From Notolepis coatsorum (Eukaryota > Chordata > Actinopteri > Aulopiformes > Paralepididae), in the NCBI GenBank assembly GCA_963971535.1, contig OZ020598.1, forward strand, positions 89,480,985 to 89,544,984: 64,000 nucleotides of DNA, read 5' to 3'. This document shows, piece after piece, positions 32,868 through 45,569 of the stretch. The number at the start of each line of letters is the position of its first letter. The first letter of the stretch is position 1. The position numbers were made by a program, and so were the translations under genes. Below the pieces are notes generated by a model, which was not told the DNA's origin, ran no database searches, and saw only the letters and a list, made by a program, of their open reading frames with translations.

Positions 32868-33754
32868 GTCCCGGTTTATGTTGAGCTCCTATGGTGCTTG
32901 TAAAACAATAGATTTATATTTTCTTATTATGATAAATGCAGAGTTAAAATTATGAGTGTAATTTTCGTTTTGCAGAACGTTTGAATTCGCGCATTGTTTG
33001 GACTGGAGAAGATGCGCGCGCACGGTGCGGCCTAGCATACAGACAGCACGGATCTAACGTTGTTAGCTTCGTACAGCTTTGTAACGTAATAAGGCTTTAA
33101 TTCAAACTAACAGTTAACGTGTGATGGACACATGCACCTTTTCGACCCTATACAATGTTGTAGTAGACAGTGGTGAAGACTCCAGAGAGGGCAAAACGAC
33201 CACGACGATATGGTTCAAGTTAACGTTAGTTAATGCACGGTAGAAGAAACAATATATGTCCGTTACACAGATACTGCAATAGTATACGCTAACGTCGACC
33301 TACAGTCAGTAACTACAGAAGATTATATAGCATGATTTCTCAAAACCTAGTTAGCGTTAATTGAACTCGAGTCTTCTTCTTACCTTCGTTTCTGTTCAGT
33401 TAGATACGTTAGCTAACGTTAGCTAGCGTTACCTAGGTGCAAGACTAGGAAGTGTTTCCCGTCCACGATGTTCTTCTTCTTCAATCGGTTTAATGGCGGG
33501 TCGCGACCACAAGAGGCGCATACCGCCACCTACTGGAGTAGCCTCCAGCTGCACCTACTGTACTCTATATTTTACAATGTCCTTCTTCTTCTTCTTCTTC
33601 TTCTACTTGGATTTTACGGCGGTCCAAACAACTGTTTGGGGCATTACCGCCATCTTCTGGTATCCTTTACCGCCTACAATGTCCATTTCCTTCACCATCA
33701 TGAAGTGCAGCTAATGCTGCTACTTCCTGACTGGGCCCCCCTCTATGAGACAAT
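32868..33754. other. Intergenic region with possible 5' exon of matr3
   Basis: No confirmed gene. On the minus strand a strong donor (ACGAAG|GTAAGAAG near 33385-33370) follows a CpG-containing stretch (33384-33470), so a non-coding first exon of matr3 could lie here. This is a guess based on the donor alone. A (CTT)n tract is at 33583-33605. Confidence 0.2.
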
Positions 33755-33875
33755 AGTACCCAGCTGCAGCTCCGGAGACCAGCGCTTACAAGCCCCGCAC
33801 ATACAAGCACCGCACATAGCAACCCCTCGCTTCCATTGGCTGATTTTGGTGACGTGATTTGGGTCCCACCCAATG
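33755..33875 (+). repeat. Inverted copy of 37496-37612
   Basis: CAGCTGCAGCTCCGGAGACC, AGCGCTTACAAGCCCCGCAC and CGCTTCCATTGGCTGATTTT follow each other here, and in reverse complement at 37496-37612. The two are about 3.6 kb apart. Confidence 0.85.
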
Positions 33876-33879
33876 GCTG

Positions 33880-33975
33880 AAGTTCTGCAGACGCCTCTCT
33901 GATTGGTTGGGCTCCATTTCTGCAGCCCCCTCTTTGATTGGTTGAGCGAAGCCCCTCTCTGATTGGTTTAGCTCG
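33880..33975 (+). repeat. Three tandem CTCT(C/T)TGATTGGTT units
   Basis: CCTCTCTGATTGGTTGGGCT, CCTCTTTGATTGGTTGAGC and CCTCTCTGATTGGTTTAGCT follow each other at about 30-35 bp spacing. Similar units flank the LINE insertion at 39760-40547. On the other strand they give repeated CCAAT boxes (AACCAATCAGAGAGG). Confidence 0.75.
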
Positions 33976-35049
33976 CCATGCGGTAAAATGCGGATGTTAA
34001 TGTTATCATCTCAAGAAGATACAAATAAATATACTACCAGATTCGCGTTTATAACGTTATTTCGCGTGACTTCGCGGTTTATTCATAACGTTATGCACAT
34101 TTCACAACACAGCCAGCTGTCAGAAACTGTACATTGTAACGTTATATGTTTATTCACGTAACGTTATTTCACGTGACGCGTTCAACTTGTTTACACTCCC
34201 CACTTACTGAAACTGTACCATGACGCACTCCCCACTTAACCCAGTTAATGCCTTAACTAGACAGTTAACAATATAACATTTAGATTAATTAACCCAGTTA
34301 ATGCCTTAACTAGACAGTTAACAATATAACATTTAGATTAACACAGTTAATGCCTAACTAGACAGTTAACAATATAACATTTAGATAGAGAGGCTGGTGG
34401 TCAAGTCAAGAGTTTTATTTGTCACAAGTTGTTTATTTGCATACACGTTTATGGGACAGTTTTCTACACCTGACTGAACGGTCTGGGGACAAATGATTAA
34501 GGTGGGGTTACAATGATATCAAGGATGAATATGAAAAAGGGGATCTGATCTGATGGTACTTGTACTTTATAATGTGTTATATATGTATGTACATGGATTT
34601 TATGTCCGGATGGTATATCTATGGAATGGTCACTGTCTCTATCACACTCTCATATGTGCATGTTTAGCCGCATACAAGTATCTAGGATACACATATTCGT
34701 ATGTGTACATAATAGGTTTACACACACTCATATGCACAAGGCTAAGTTATACATGTCAGGGGCACACATACATGCACATACTCACTTATAGGAAATAGGC
34801 ATACACACACCTACATATACACATAGTTGAGGTATAGGCTCTCACTGACACATATGGGGGATATACATGTACATAGGAGACACACACATACGTAGCTGAG
34901 ACGCACATATATATGCACACCTGAGATATACACTCACATAGGGGGCGGAGGCACACATGGATACGAGACACACACAAGAGATAGGAGTACAGTCGCATAC
35001 CTGGAAGATGCACACACACACACATGTGAGGCATGTACACATGCTTACG
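33976..35049. repeat. Spacer with 53-bp triplicate and CA-rich tract
   Basis: A unit of about 53 bp (CAGTTAATGCC...TAACTAGACAGTTAACAATA...) is repeated three times at 34238-34386. From about 34640 to 35040 the sequence is rich in ACACATA-type degenerate repeats. No gene is seen. Confidence 0.7.
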
Positions 35050-35412
35050 TACACAGCCCTCACCCAACCCACCCAACCCCACCCCACCAACCTCCTCCAA
35101 TGTACAGTTTCTACGCCAAATGTATATACACTCCTTTTCTGGACACTTTTGTATCACAAACAGTACTGTATTTGCAAATCTGATATGTCATAAATGTATA
35201 GATGTAGCAGTACTGTCTATCTGTATGTCATGTATGTCATATATGTTATGATGAATTGAAAATGGGGGACCCTGATGTAAACAAGATGAAAGTCTTTCTC
35301 TGGTCTGCATCCCCTTAACAATTGTATGTATTGAGATGTACTGTACTGTACCCATTCTGCAATCTGTTAATAAACTTTTCAATCAATCAATCAATCAATT
35401 CAATCAATCAAT
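35050..35412 (+). mobile_element. LINE 3'UTR and (TCAA)n tail
   Basis: It contains the C-rich stretch CACCCAACCCACCCAACCCC, then ...ATTGAAAATGGGGGACCCTG, GGTCTGCATCCCCTTAAC, TTCTGCAATCTGTTAATAAA and a CAATCAATC tail. It matches the 3'UTR at 46660-47031. Confidence 0.8.
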
Positions 35413-35819
35413 CAATACACGTACCCACATACATATGTTGGAGACACACATGCATGCATGCTATCATGCACACCTACATGTGTCTGGGATGCTTTCTCTC
35501 ACATGCAATATGGAGAAGGGTGGCATCCCGATAGAGGATGCAGCACATACCTGCTCGCAGGTAGATCGGTCTACATGCAAAGTATATATATCAGGGATGT
35601 ATACGCACAATGTATAGTATAGTATTTTTCTTTTTTTCGTAAGTCTTTTTTATTTTCCATGTCAGTTGTACCCATTCTGCAATCTGTTAATAAACTTTTC
35701 AATCAATCAATCAATCAATTCAATCAATCAATCAATCAATACACGTACCCACATACATATGTTGGAGACACACATGCATGCATGCTATCATGCACACCTA
35801 CATGTGTCTGGGACGCTTA
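35348..35819 (+). repeat. Duplicated LINE tail plus CA-rich flank
   Basis: The block 35348-35492 (LINE tail ending in CAATCAATC, then ACACGTACCCACATACATAT and GGAGACACACATGCATGCAT) is repeated at 35668-35819 with a few differences. This is a direct segmental duplication of about 145 bp with about 175 bp between copies. Confidence 0.9.
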
Positions 35820-36385
35820 CCGAACACTGTGACCTCATTTTCTTCTTCTAAATTCATGCTATATTATGTTATTATGTTATTTGATACTATCTTGTCTAGC
35901 ACAGTCTCTGGAGCGTAACAGTAAGAAGCATTTTGTATGAAAGTATTCTGTACTTCTGTATGACAACTATTAAAGAACTTGAACTTGAACTTGAGTTGTT
36001 AATGTATTTGTATGAGTCCTTTACATGTTTTGTATGTTCTTACAAAAAAGAAAAAGGCAAATCTTGGAAGTTGCATATGGTGATGTGGAAAGAGATGTTT
36101 TGAATATTGGAGAGATTTGTGCAAAAAATATCAAAAAAAAAAAAAAAAATTAAATGCGGGTGGTCGTGCCCGCAAAGATGTGCATAATACAATAGTAATA
36201 ACATATAATAGAATCCAATAGAACGACATTGTGCAATAAAACAAGTAAACAGAGTAGGGCATATCGGTATATGTACATAAGTTATTTACAGAGCATGGTA
36301 GGACATGCTAGGTCCTGTGGTAGTGCAATATTAGCTACGGATGAGGCACTGGGTCTTTATGTACATGCTATATTGGTGGTCAATG
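35820..36385. other. Unassigned spacer
   Basis: It contains an A-rich tract near 36133-36149 and a short TTGAACTTGAACTTGA repeat near 35979. No gene recognised. Confidence 0.3.
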
Positions 36386-36886
36386 TCACTTCGGATTGCT
36401 ACGACACATCTCTACTGCTTGTGACAGGCTGTGGTGCGTTCCAGACTTTACTCCTGTTGGGAAACTATAGCGATGGTCTGTGCTCACCACACTTTTCTTC
36501 GGCCTCCCCGCAGCGAGCCGTCGTCGACCCCCGAGCTTCATTTTACGACGGGCAACAGAGGTGGGTTGAGCCGCTATACTTGGCCCAGCACGGTTAGCGA
36601 CTCGCCTGAGTGCGTGTGCACGTTTTGATGCATGGCTGATACCAGAGCGGCCGAAGGTGTGTAGCGCTGACAGCAGCTTGGAGGGATTCCCCTTCAGCTG
36701 ATTGAAGGTCTTTATCATGGCTTTATCATCACCACCCTCTGTAGAGCCTCTTGCTCTGCCTTTGTGCAGCTGGATAACCACACAGACTTCACACAGACTG
36801 TCTGTACAATACTGCTGTAGGCCTATAATACTTATGTAAATAAGTAAGGCAATTGAAATATATCTGCAGTACAGCTCAATACACAC
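36386..36886 (-). pseudogene. Unidentified basic protein fragment, probably from a mobile element
   Basis: The minus strand has a 166-codon open frame. Its middle part (KTFNQLKGNPSKLLSALHTF ... RRKMKLGGRRRLAAGRPKKS) is basic and looks protein-like rather than random, but I cannot assign it to a family. The start and end of the frame run into LINE 3'UTR sequence, so only about 36450-36770 is likely to be the original coding part. Confidence 0.3.
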
Positions 36887-36965
36887 AATTGTTAAGGGGA
36901 TGCAGACCAGAGAAAGACTTCCGTCTTGTTTACATCAGGGTCCCCCATTTTCAATTCATCATAAA
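36867..36965 (-). mobile_element. LINE 3'UTR fragment
   Basis: On the minus strand: ATTGAAAATGGGGGACCCTG ... GGTCTGCATCCCCTTAACAA ... GAGCTGTACTG. The terminal TCTGTTAATAAAG and tail are missing. With 37021-37490 it makes a short inverted pair. Confidence 0.75.
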
Positions 36966-37020
36966 TGTACAGTTCCCTCCCCCTTGTATATATTTACTGT
37001 ATGTCACAAATGTAACAGTA

Positions 37021-37093
37021 CTGCATGGTCTGCATCCCCTTAACAATTGTGTGTATTGAGCTGTACTGCATTCTGCAATCTGTTAATAAAGTT

Positions 37094-37141
<48 letters not shown>

Positions 37142-37177
37142 GTCACTGTACCCATTCTGCAATCTGTTAATAAAGTT

Positions 37178-37213
<36 letters not shown>

Positions 37214-37490
37214 GTCAGGTCACGTGTACCCATTCTACAATCTGTTAATAAAGTTTTCAATCAATCAATCAGGGCCTGTGGTCACGTGTACCCATTCGGC
37301 AATCTGTTAATAAAGTTTTCAATCAATCAATCAATCTGTTAATAAAGTTTTCAATCAATCAATCAATGAATCAATGAATCAATGAATCAATCAATCAATC
37401 AATCAATCAATCCCGCAGTGCAACGTGACCCAAATCATACGGCAATCTGTTAATAAAGTTTTCAATCAATCAATCAATCAATCCCGCAGT
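37021..37490 (+). repeat. Tandem array of six LINE 3' ends
   Basis: The terminal block (CCCATTCTGCAATCTGTTAA TAAAGTTTTCAATCAATC...) starts anew at about 37064, 37147, 37225, 37288, 37335 and 37436. Each copy ends in its own (TCAA)n or (ATCA)n stretch. Linkers contain GGTCACGTG-like pieces. The last copy is bracketed by a 23-bp direct repeat CCCGCAGTGCAACGTGACCCAAA (37412 and 37482), a target-site duplication. Confidence 0.9.
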
Positions 37491-37612
37491 GCAACGTGAC
37501 CCAAAATCACGTGACCAAAATCAGCCAATGGAAGCGAGGGGTTGCTATGTGCGGGCTTGTATGTGCGGGGCTTGTAAGCGCTGGTCTCCGGAGCTGCAGC
37601 TGGAAGCATCTC

Positions 37613-38339
37613 CTATGAGACACTCATTGCCTCCTGTGGGCTGACTCTGGCCTTCTTGATCACTCACAATCCCCTTCTCTAACTCTCTTACTACTGTGGG
37701 CTAAAATCCATTTATTTATGTCCCTAGATACATCTATCCATGTCTTTCTATTATCATGTCTCAGCCTGTATTTATTTCAGCATGTCCTGTACCTACTGAA
37801 GTGTCAATCTATATTTATGACCGGAAGGGTCAGTACAGCTAAGCCACAGCCCCACAGGCCCAAGAACTGATGAGGTGACGATTGGCTGACCAGGCAGCAT
37901 TGTCAGGATCTACAATAATGTATAATATATCTATGACTCAATCCATTTATCTATTGTAAGAATGTATAGACAAATATCTACAAATGTGTGTATCATTAAA
38001 ATGTGTTATTATTATATGGTATTAAAACAAGCCTATGTGTCACCATGACCCCAGCTGTCCTTCTGAAACCACCAGGAGACAGACGTAATTCTAGATCCTT
38101 GCCATTTCAATTGTTTACCTTATATAGTCATTTGTTAAAGCCCTGAACCATGCTGCTAATTTAGAAGAGAGCCACCTCATTCACTCAGAACACCAACCAG
38201 AAAAACTATAAAATGACAATGTGATGGAAGGGGCAGGAGACACACTCTGCTGTGCCACCAAAAAAGCTAAGTAGAACCGTGTCCACTCTCAGCTGTTTGT
38301 GTAAATACTCTGTAATATTGAATATTCGCTCTGTAATAA
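37613..38339. other. Unassigned spacer before LINE ORF1
   Basis: No gene recognised. The last 130 bp are read as the degenerate end of the ORF1 frame on the minus strand. Confidence 0.3.
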
Positions 38340-39570
38340 ATATTTGATTGCTAACACCCTCTCCTCGTTTTTCAAGGTCAATAAAAGAACGCTTTAACAC
38401 TACTTCCTCCCATGTCAGCCCCTTCATACCCATGTGTTGTACTGCCACTTTAACTATTAACTTTATCCTATCCGTTTTACTACTAACCAACGCTGTTGCA
38501 TTAACTACTCTTGCCACAAAGGCCACTACATTCAACTTCTCCCCCCACACCCTCTCTTTCTCCTCCTGTACTACCTCTACTGACAAATGCCCTTTTCTAA
38601 AACCCTGTTCCCTATCTTGCTTTTCCTGTCCTGCCATCCTAACTGCCTCTGCATATGATACCGTACCTTCCCTTCTCACCTGTTGAACCACCACCTCTCG
38701 TTTCATTACCTCATCACAACCCCAATGCGCTACACTATGCTTCTCACCACAATTACAACACTTCGGCCCTACTCCCTGTTCACATTTCCCATACTCATGC
38801 TCCCCACTACATCTAGCACATCTCTGCTTCTTCCTACATGACTTGGCTATATGCCCGAACTCTTGGCACTTGTAGCACTTCAGCGGTTTTGGCACGAACT
38901 CCCTGACCCTATATACCATATACCCTATAAATATCTCCTTTGGACTAACCTCATCTTCAAACTGAATTACAATAGTCTCTGTCTCCTTCTTCTCTGCTCC
39001 TCTTTTCATCCTTTCCGCACTTCTAACTTTCCCATTACGTTTGTCACTCTTCAAATCTCCCACCAGCTGCCCCATACTGACCATGATTGGAATTATTACC
39101 CCCTTGCAACCACCATCCCTCTTCTCCCCTACTCTCACTACTCTACTCTATAACTTTGCCAATGCTCCTCATTTCCCTTGCCTTCTCTACCTGCTCTAAA
39201 CGTACACACCCTATAATCAAGTTTTCATCCCCCAACGCGTTTGCGTACCTTACCTCTTATGAATTTTGTCAGCTTTATCGGCTCTATTTTCCTAACTCCC
39301 TCTTCTCCCTCAAATCTCACAACTATATTCAACCCTTCTGTATAATCCTTACCTCTACCCTCACCATATGACCCACTTGAGCTACCTTCCCTCTCTTTCT
39401 TCCTCTTATGCCCCTTCCCCCCACTTTCCCTGCTCTTTTTCTCCACCTTTTCCCACCCTTCTCCCTCGTTTTCCTCTCCTGCTCTACACTCCATGTCGCT
39501 ATCCGTCTCCTCTTCTTTGTCACGGCGTTCCCATCCCTGTCAGAGTCGCACTCGCTCGCACTGCCCGCCC
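38340..39570 (-). pseudogene. LINE ORF1 with three CCHC zinc knuckles
   Basis: The minus-strand frame from 39138 gives 310 residues. Knuckles are at residues 88-101 (CYKCQEFGHIAKSC), 107-119 (CARCSGEHEYGKC) and 127-141 (CCNCGEKHSVAHWGC). Upstream, in other frames (39225-39570), there is a basic Lys/Arg/Glu-rich start (DSDRDGNAVTKKRRR... and EGWEKVEKKSRESGGKG). The whole is thus frameshifted but covers most of an ORF1 nucleic-acid-binding protein of the I/Nimb/Jockey-like non-LTR type. ORF2 is not continuous with it. It probably belongs to the (TCAA)n-tailed family, by proximity only. Confidence 0.75.
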
Positions 39571-39754
39571 TGGCTCCTGACGTCGAATCCCGGGGGGAAA
39601 TAGGGCTTGGGATCGGTGACCGGCTTCGTTCACTCCTACGCATGCTTCCGGCTCCCGACTTCGAACCCCGTGGGGAAACGCGTACTTTTTTTCCGTAGCC
39701 GCAGTTTGCGAAGACGCTCTCTGAATGGTTAGCCCGCATACAGCGAAGACCCTC

Positions 39755-39759
<5 letters not shown>

Positions 39760-39790
<31 letters not shown>

Positions 39791-40547
39791 AACTTTATTA
39801 ACAGATTGCAGAATGGGTACAATACAGTACAGCTCAATACACACAATTGTTAAGGGGATGCAGACCAGAGAAAGACTTTCGTCTTGTTTACATCAGGGTC
39901 CCCCATTTTCAATTAATCAGGACATATATGACATACATGACATACAAATAGACAGTACTGCTACATCTATACATTTATGACATACCAGATTTGCAAATAC
40001 AGTACTGTTTGTAATACAAAAAGAGTCAAGAAAAGGGAGTATATACATTTGACGTAAAAACTGTACATGGAGGAGGTTGGGTGGGGTTGTGTGGGGGGGG
40101 GTTGGGTACATTGGAATATTGACAACCATACTGGGTAATTTACATTGGAGGGGGTTGGGGGACACACACACTGTACAAACAAGCAAAACTGTACATTGGG
40201 GGGGGGGGGGGGGGGGACACTGTACAAACAAGCAAAACTGTACATTGGAATATTGACAACCATACTAGGTAAATGACTGTACATTGGAGGGGGTTGGGTT
40301 AGGACATTTACAGGGGCCAGTTTCGAATTGCAGTCTCCCGTAGGTGTCCCTTGAGAGTGGTTTTGAAAGTAGGTAGTGATTCACATTCCTTTACAGCTTT
40401 GGGTAGGGCGTTCCACATTGATGTGGCATAATTGCGAAACGTGTTTAGTCCCTTGTTTGAGCCAAATCTGGGTTTAACATGATTTGTGGAGCTCCCTCTG
40501 GTGTTGTGATCGTGGTATTCACTGACATTTGGGAAGTATTTTCAAAG
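39760..40547 (-). mobile_element. 5'-truncated LINE copy with about 25-bp TSD
   Basis: On the minus strand this covers the C-terminal end of ORF2, the 3'UTR with C-rich repeats and the (TCAA)n tail (tail at 39760-39790). CCGCATACAGCGAAGACCCT is repeated immediately outside both ends (39733 and 40549), a target-site duplication. A G run of about 19 bases lies at 40198-40216. Confidence 0.85.
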
Positions 40548-41529
<982 letters not shown>

Positions 41530-41945
41530 TCCAATTCAACCCTCCCCTGTCACAAACGCTGTTTCTTGCCTCCCACAAGCCGGCTGCAATGTGGACTAAG
41601 TCATACATAGCACAAGTCCTCTCCGGTACTCGAGGTAACAGCAGTCGCATCTTTTCACCTGCGCAGCTCGATCTCTCAGTGGCGAGGAGTAACGCGTGGG
41701 AGGCTCACGCTGCCCCCGACACTTCCTGATTCTACTGCGCAGGCGCACCAACCGACCTGTAGGAGTCGCTGTCCACAACGCCCGATCCCCACCCATCAGT
41801 TTCCCACCCCCGAATACGGCCAATGTGTATTAGTATGAACGACCAGCTAAACTGAAAGCAATGTGGAGCGCTGGGCTCGAACAGGCGAGCCCAGCGTCTC
41901 CGCATTTGTGGCGAGCGCTTTGCCCACTACGCCACGTAGCCGCCC
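41530..41945 (-). mobile_element. tRNA-derived SINE, 3' truncated
   Basis: Same 470-bp family and minus orientation: head GGCGGCTACGTGGCGTAGTG at 41945. Box B is altered by a short inverted duplication (GCTGGGCTCGAACAGGCGAG). The tail side is missing. The SINE head directly abuts the LTR at 41946. Confidence 0.8.
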
Positions 41946-42262
41946 TACAACAGCTTTAACCTTTAAACACATTTAAAAACGTTTCATTACTGTGTGTCAA
42001 ACCCCCCCATCGCTCTGCTCTCTGTCTTCTGTGCCCGCCGTATCAGCTTGTTGTGTCCTAGATCGGAATGTCAACACCCCGCTCGCTGGCAGTGTGCTGC
42101 TTCCACTGACTGCCAGCCACTAGACCGCTTCCTCCACCGTTCAAACCGCCACCACCGTCACCATGCACATTTTGACCTCTCTAACCCGAGCCCCTTTAGA
42201 TGCGGTCATCTCCCCCCAATCTATACCTCACATACATTGAAAACCACCACCGGTTTCTTTCA
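41946..42262 (-). repeat. 3' LTR of the non-coding retrotransposon
   Basis: On the minus strand: TGAAAGAAACCGGTGGTGG ... CTGTTGTA. It shares about 97% identity with the copy at 45570-45887 by eye count, which suggests a fairly recent insertion. Confidence 0.85.
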
Positions 42263-43511
42263 TTCCCCCCTTTGATTCTTAATCAACCTTCAGAATCATA
42301 AATCATTATTTGGTTTTTCAATTAATTATCCCAAAAATAGACTGTGGTTGAAGCAAACCAACCTCATCTCTCGTGCACAAGAAATGAAGACGGCCCACGG
42401 TCAACCCAGTGATCTTGCTGTCTGATATCTGTTTGCGCCCCCCCTTCGTGCACAAAGGGAACCGAAACAGACCACCAAAACCAACAACATCCAACGACTC
42501 ATAACAATTAGGGCCCCTCTGTCTGCTCCCAATAATTCTATCTTGTTGTTTTACTGTTTTCCCCTTATCTACCTTCTATATATATATATCCTTCTATACA
42601 TATATCTTATATATGAATCCTCCATCAGGTTTATTTTATATCTCATACTCCTATCAATTATTATCAATGAACACAGGACTTCTCGCTGTTGTCTCGTCTC
42701 TCGATCTCCTGATTGACTCTGAAAGGAAGTCCCTGTTTGTCCATGATTCATTCAATACACCCGCCCATGCTCTGTTGTTTCAACACGCCTCTAAACAGCG
42801 TCTCCGCAGGAAAGCCCCCTCCGATGTCCGCCTCGTTCTCCCCTGGGCAACACCGCCTGCGACCGCTGGACTCCGCCCCGTCGGCCGTCTCCGCCCCCTG
42901 TCGGTCATCTTGGTTGAGGGTCGTCTCCACCGCTGTCAGTCCTCTCCAGACTCTGAAAGCAGAAATTCCCATGCCAGCAGTTTTCTGTACACTCGACCCC
43001 TGTGTTTTCTATCAGTCTACCATGGCTTTGGGCCTGCAGCTCGTTCCATAGAGTTATCTCCAGTTCTCTATATATTTTTCCTCTGCAAGCCCCTGCCATG
43101 GCCACGCCCTTTCAGACTGTTGGACGGTGTGAGTGTCCTACAGCCCATGGCGCTATTTGTTATCTATTAGTCTACCACCTTCTCAACACCCATATCTGTC
43201 CTACAGGGCTGTTCCCTGTTTGTCGTCTTCCGTCGTGACACCAGCAGCTAACCGATACCCACTCCCGCGCCCTATCTTCGTCCCAGGTTGGCCCCCGGCA
43301 CGCGCCAGATCTTCTGGCGACCGTGTCCTGAAAACTCTTGCCTATTTATCAGGTGTGAGAAGGTGCAACTGGAAATTTAACTCCCTCTTATTTCATAATT
43401 AACCTATTTAATTAAACTGCACCTCATCTCTCTGTGCAGTCCTTATCTAAACCATTGTATAATTAAACTCTATTTAATTAACCTGTATATCAATATTATC
43501 ATATTAATAAC

Positions 43512-43955
43512 ATACAACAGAGCAGTCCCTCGCTCTTAACATACAACAGAGCAGTCCGTCGCTCTCTCCTAAACAGGGCAGTTTCATCGCCCTGGAGCTG
43601 TCCGTTGCTCTACCCTACACGGGGCCGTTTCCGTCGCCCTGGAGCTGTCCCGTCGCTCTACCCTACACAGGGCCGTTTCCATCGCCCTGGAGCTGTCCCG
43701 TCGCTCTATTCTACACGGGCCGTTTCCGTCGCCCTGGAGCTGTCCCGTCGCTCTATTCTACACGGGCCGTTTCCGTCACCCTGGAGCTGTCCCGTCGCTC
43801 TATTCTACACGGGCCGTTTCCGTCGCCCTGGAGCTGTCCCGTCGCTCTATTCTACATGGGGCCGTTTCCGTCGCCCTGGAGCTGTCCCGTCGCTCTATTC
43901 TAAACACGGAGCAGTCCGTTGCTCTGGAGCTGTCCGTCGCTCTATTCTAAACACT
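43512..43955. repeat. 47-bp minisatellite inside the LTR element
   Basis: About eight units of 46-48 bp contain GGAGCTGTCCCGTCGCTCTA and GGGCCGTTTCCGTCGCCCT. The first (43512-43590) and last units are degenerate (ACAGAGCAGTCCGTCGCTC). The array is in frame over several units, so it produces a repetitive open frame on the plus strand, antisense to the element. Confidence 0.92.
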
Positions 43956-45569
43956 TTGAGTTCCCTTTACAAAGTTATCACATACAACACTGTGTATACC
44001 CACAAGCAGTTGGTAATTTGAAAAAATTTAACTCCTTAATTAAATTAAACTCTCCTAACTGGAAACACTAGTATTACTATAAAAATAGCACCCTTTTTTG
44101 TACTCAATCTGGAGTCACTCCCCCACCCCGCCACTAGATGGTTGTAGAGACCTATATCTAAATATTCCCCTATGGGTAATGAAAACTCCCCAGCACTACC
44201 CCCCCTCCGCCACTAGGTGGTGACCTACTCCTCCTCTATTTGCCTGTATTATCCCACTGCCCCCCCCCCTAGATGGCGGCCAAACTCAGTCTAGAGGATT
44301 GTAGCTGATGTGTCACTCTTGTTCCTGTTCTTATCTCCTCGTGGAGCTCCCGGCCATCTTGTCTCTGTGCAAATGGCTAACCTTCAGAGCGCTGGCTCTG
44401 TATTACCATGGAGACACAAACTGACAAAAAAATATCTTTTTTTTCACACTGTCCTTTTAATGCCACACCCGTAACGTTTGTTCACTGCTCCCTTCACGTC
44501 ACAGTCCCGCTTCCCGCTTTCTGTGTTTTGAACAGTAATCAACTAAATACGATGTCGCCCCTTTAATTCAATGAACATCTCCCCTTTGCCTCCCTTCTCA
44601 TCTCCTACACAGTGGCTTCTGTGCTCTGTAGATAAGACTCTCGATTTTCAAAACAAAAACCGTGCCGCTCTGCCTGTCCCAAAACACACTATTACAGCTG
44701 GCGTTCTCTCTGTGTCAAACTAAATATGTTTACAGATGCACTATTGTTCGTTTTTATTTGGCTTAAAGATCAAACAACCACGTGCGTGCAAGTGAACTCA
44801 CATTCTTTCTCCAGCCACTGTTTGCTCGCTCCTCATGGCCGCTCAAATCAACTCTCTCCCATGGTTGGCTGGCCTCACTTGCCGGCTTGGCTCGAGTCCA
44901 TGATGGCTGTTGTTCACTCGTCACCGCATTGAAAAGTCTGTTTCCGTTGTTCTTATCTTTTGCAAATCCGGCTCACGGCAACAACTGTTAGATTCTGATC
45001 AATCGGCCAGTATCACGTCTTCTTGTGTTATCATCTCTCCATCCACTCCCTCTGCGTTGTGTAATTTTAATGATCCTGACATCTCATAGACTGGCTGTAC
45101 AATCCTTATCTCTCCCCGTTAGTGCAATCCGCAACCGTAGTAATTCTCCACCTTCGTAAGAATTCGACACTTTGACAACGTACTACCTTACAAGGAAAAG
45201 TGTTGTTTATTTTCATAAACAGAAGCCTCAGCTCAGATGTTAACAGATTGTATTGTCCTTGAAAAGTCTATTCTAATGATCTCTCCTTTAACCCCGCTCG
45301 GGGATCCTCGCGGCCTGGTGGGTATTCCAGAAGCCTGTCGTCGTGGTCGTGCCACGTCAGTCCTCCCCTCCTCTCCCCGCGAGGGGAGGGGGAATCGCTT
45401 CCAAGTCTCTGATGGTTCCTCTCTCCTCTGAGGTTCGTTTCTCCGTCGTTCTTAGTCTCAGTCGTTCTTAGTCTCAGTCTGCCTTACACCCGGAAAGAAC
45501 TTGCTTTTCTATATTCTCGCCATATCAACGACGGCCCGCCCCTCTTCTGGTTGTCATGTGCCGCTGCCA

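Noticed and set aside
33384-33470. First exon of matr3
   Set aside because: Only a donor sequence supports it. Without transcript data it is kept as a remark and not annotated as an exon.
37021-37490. CRISPR-like or satellite array
   Set aside because: The units are LINE 3' ends with (TCAA)n tails, recognisable from the full 3'UTR at 46250-47031.
42613-43170. 185-residue open frame inside the LTR element
   Set aside because: It is on the antisense strand of the element, has no gag/pol motif, and its composition looks like chance.
43605-44021. 138-residue repetitive open frame
   Set aside because: It is the plus-strand reading of the 47-bp minisatellite, antisense to the LTR element. The period is nearly a multiple of three in parts only.
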